DNA of 6,009 nt from Pseudomonadota bacterium (GTDB lineage: Bacteria; Pseudomonadota; Gammaproteobacteria; Pseudomonadales; Halieaceae): the NCBI GenBank assembly GCA_030591305.1, contig JAUVBI010000193.1:1-6009 (forward strand), in the 5' to 3' direction. Positions 5,824 through 6,009 of this stretch are shown one piece after another. Within the stretch, counting starts at the first letter, position 1, and each line of letters opens with the position of its first letter. The notes beneath the pieces were generated by a model. It was given only the letters and a program-made list of their open reading frames with translations, was not told where the DNA came from and did no database searches. A program made the position numbers and the translations under genes.

Positions 5824-6009
5824 ATGCTAACAATCGGCACCTACAAACTGGAAAACCCTGTGATATTGGCCCCCATGGCTGGCGTCAGTGATTTGCCGTT
5901 TCGCCGCCTTTGCATAGCGTTTGGTGCGGGACTGGCAGTGGGGGAGATGATCAGCTGTAATCCCCAGTTACGCAATACACGCAAGACCCTGTTACGCAGC
6001 CGCCACGAC
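5824..6009 (+). CDS. dusB: tRNA-dihydrouridine synthase B, N-terminal part (runs off window)
   Basis: DusB reduces specific uridines in the tRNA D-loop region to dihydrouridine using FMN and NADPH. The first 62 residues are present. LENPVILAPMAGVSDLPFR (9-27) is the signature FMN-binding start of Dus proteins, and GAGLAVGEMISCNPQL (34-49) matches the DusB subgroup (E. coli GAGLTVSEMMSSNPQ, from memory). The catalytic cysteine and the rest of the TIM barrel and C-terminal domain lie beyond the right edge. The ATG at 5824 is chosen because the family begins just before this motif and no upstream in-frame start is seen. The ribosome-binding site is poor (CAAGCTGCTTTCC). The following gene is expected to be fis, but that is not in the window. 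Confidence 0.94.
   Translation, partial: MLTIGTYKLENPVILAPMAGVSDLPFRRLCIAFGAGLAVGEMISCNPQLRNTRKTLLRSRHD

Overview
The window reads as a chromosomal housekeeping segment from a gammaproteobacterium. The gene order dsbD-aroQ-accB-accC-prmA followed by dusB (with fis expected beyond the edge) is, as I recall it, the Pseudomonas arrangement, and it also occurs in marine relatives of the Cellvibrio/Haliea/Saccharophagus type. The protein sequences fit this. AroQ carries the Pseudomonas-like SNAEYEL form of its active-site loop, and AccC aligns with the E. coli enzyme with no internal gaps that I can see. The exact genus cannot be read from the window.

Layout: positions 1-255 hold the possible start of a divergent minus-strand gene, an inverted repeat and a candidate promoter. 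dsbD (256-2031) encodes a periplasmic/inner-membrane thiol reductant transporter and ends in a strong hairpin. After a 122-bp AT-rich spacer comes a compact plus-strand cluster: aroQ (2154-2597), accB (2631-3110), accC (3124-4473) and prmA (4483-5373). accB, accC and prmA are separated by only 13 and 9 bases and look co-transcribed. A possible extra promoter for accB lies at the end of aroQ. The 450-bp gap 5374-5823 has no convincing gene but contains two related structured repeats. dusB starts at 5824 and runs off the right edge.

The genes serve different processes: electron supply to periplasmic disulfide chemistry (DsbD), the shikimate pathway (AroQ), the first committed step of fatty acid synthesis (AccB and AccC, which need AccA and AccD from elsewhere), methylation of ribosomal protein L11 (PrmA) and tRNA dihydrouridine formation (DusB). 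The acc-prmA block and the dusB(-fis) block probably form separate transcription units.

The most unusual content is the pair of repeats between prmA and dusB. Copy A (about 5386-5493, 108 bp) and copy B (5565-5674, 110 bp) lie in opposite orientations. Each has a long self-complementary outer stem enclosing a shared core of about 51 bases (44 of 51 identical by hand alignment) with two small hairpins. The core sequence is conserved while the outer arms are largely different in sequence yet self-complementary in each copy. One core hairpin shows a paired, compensating base change. This suggests a mobile or structured nucleic-acid element selected for its fold. I do not recognise its family and could not search for it.
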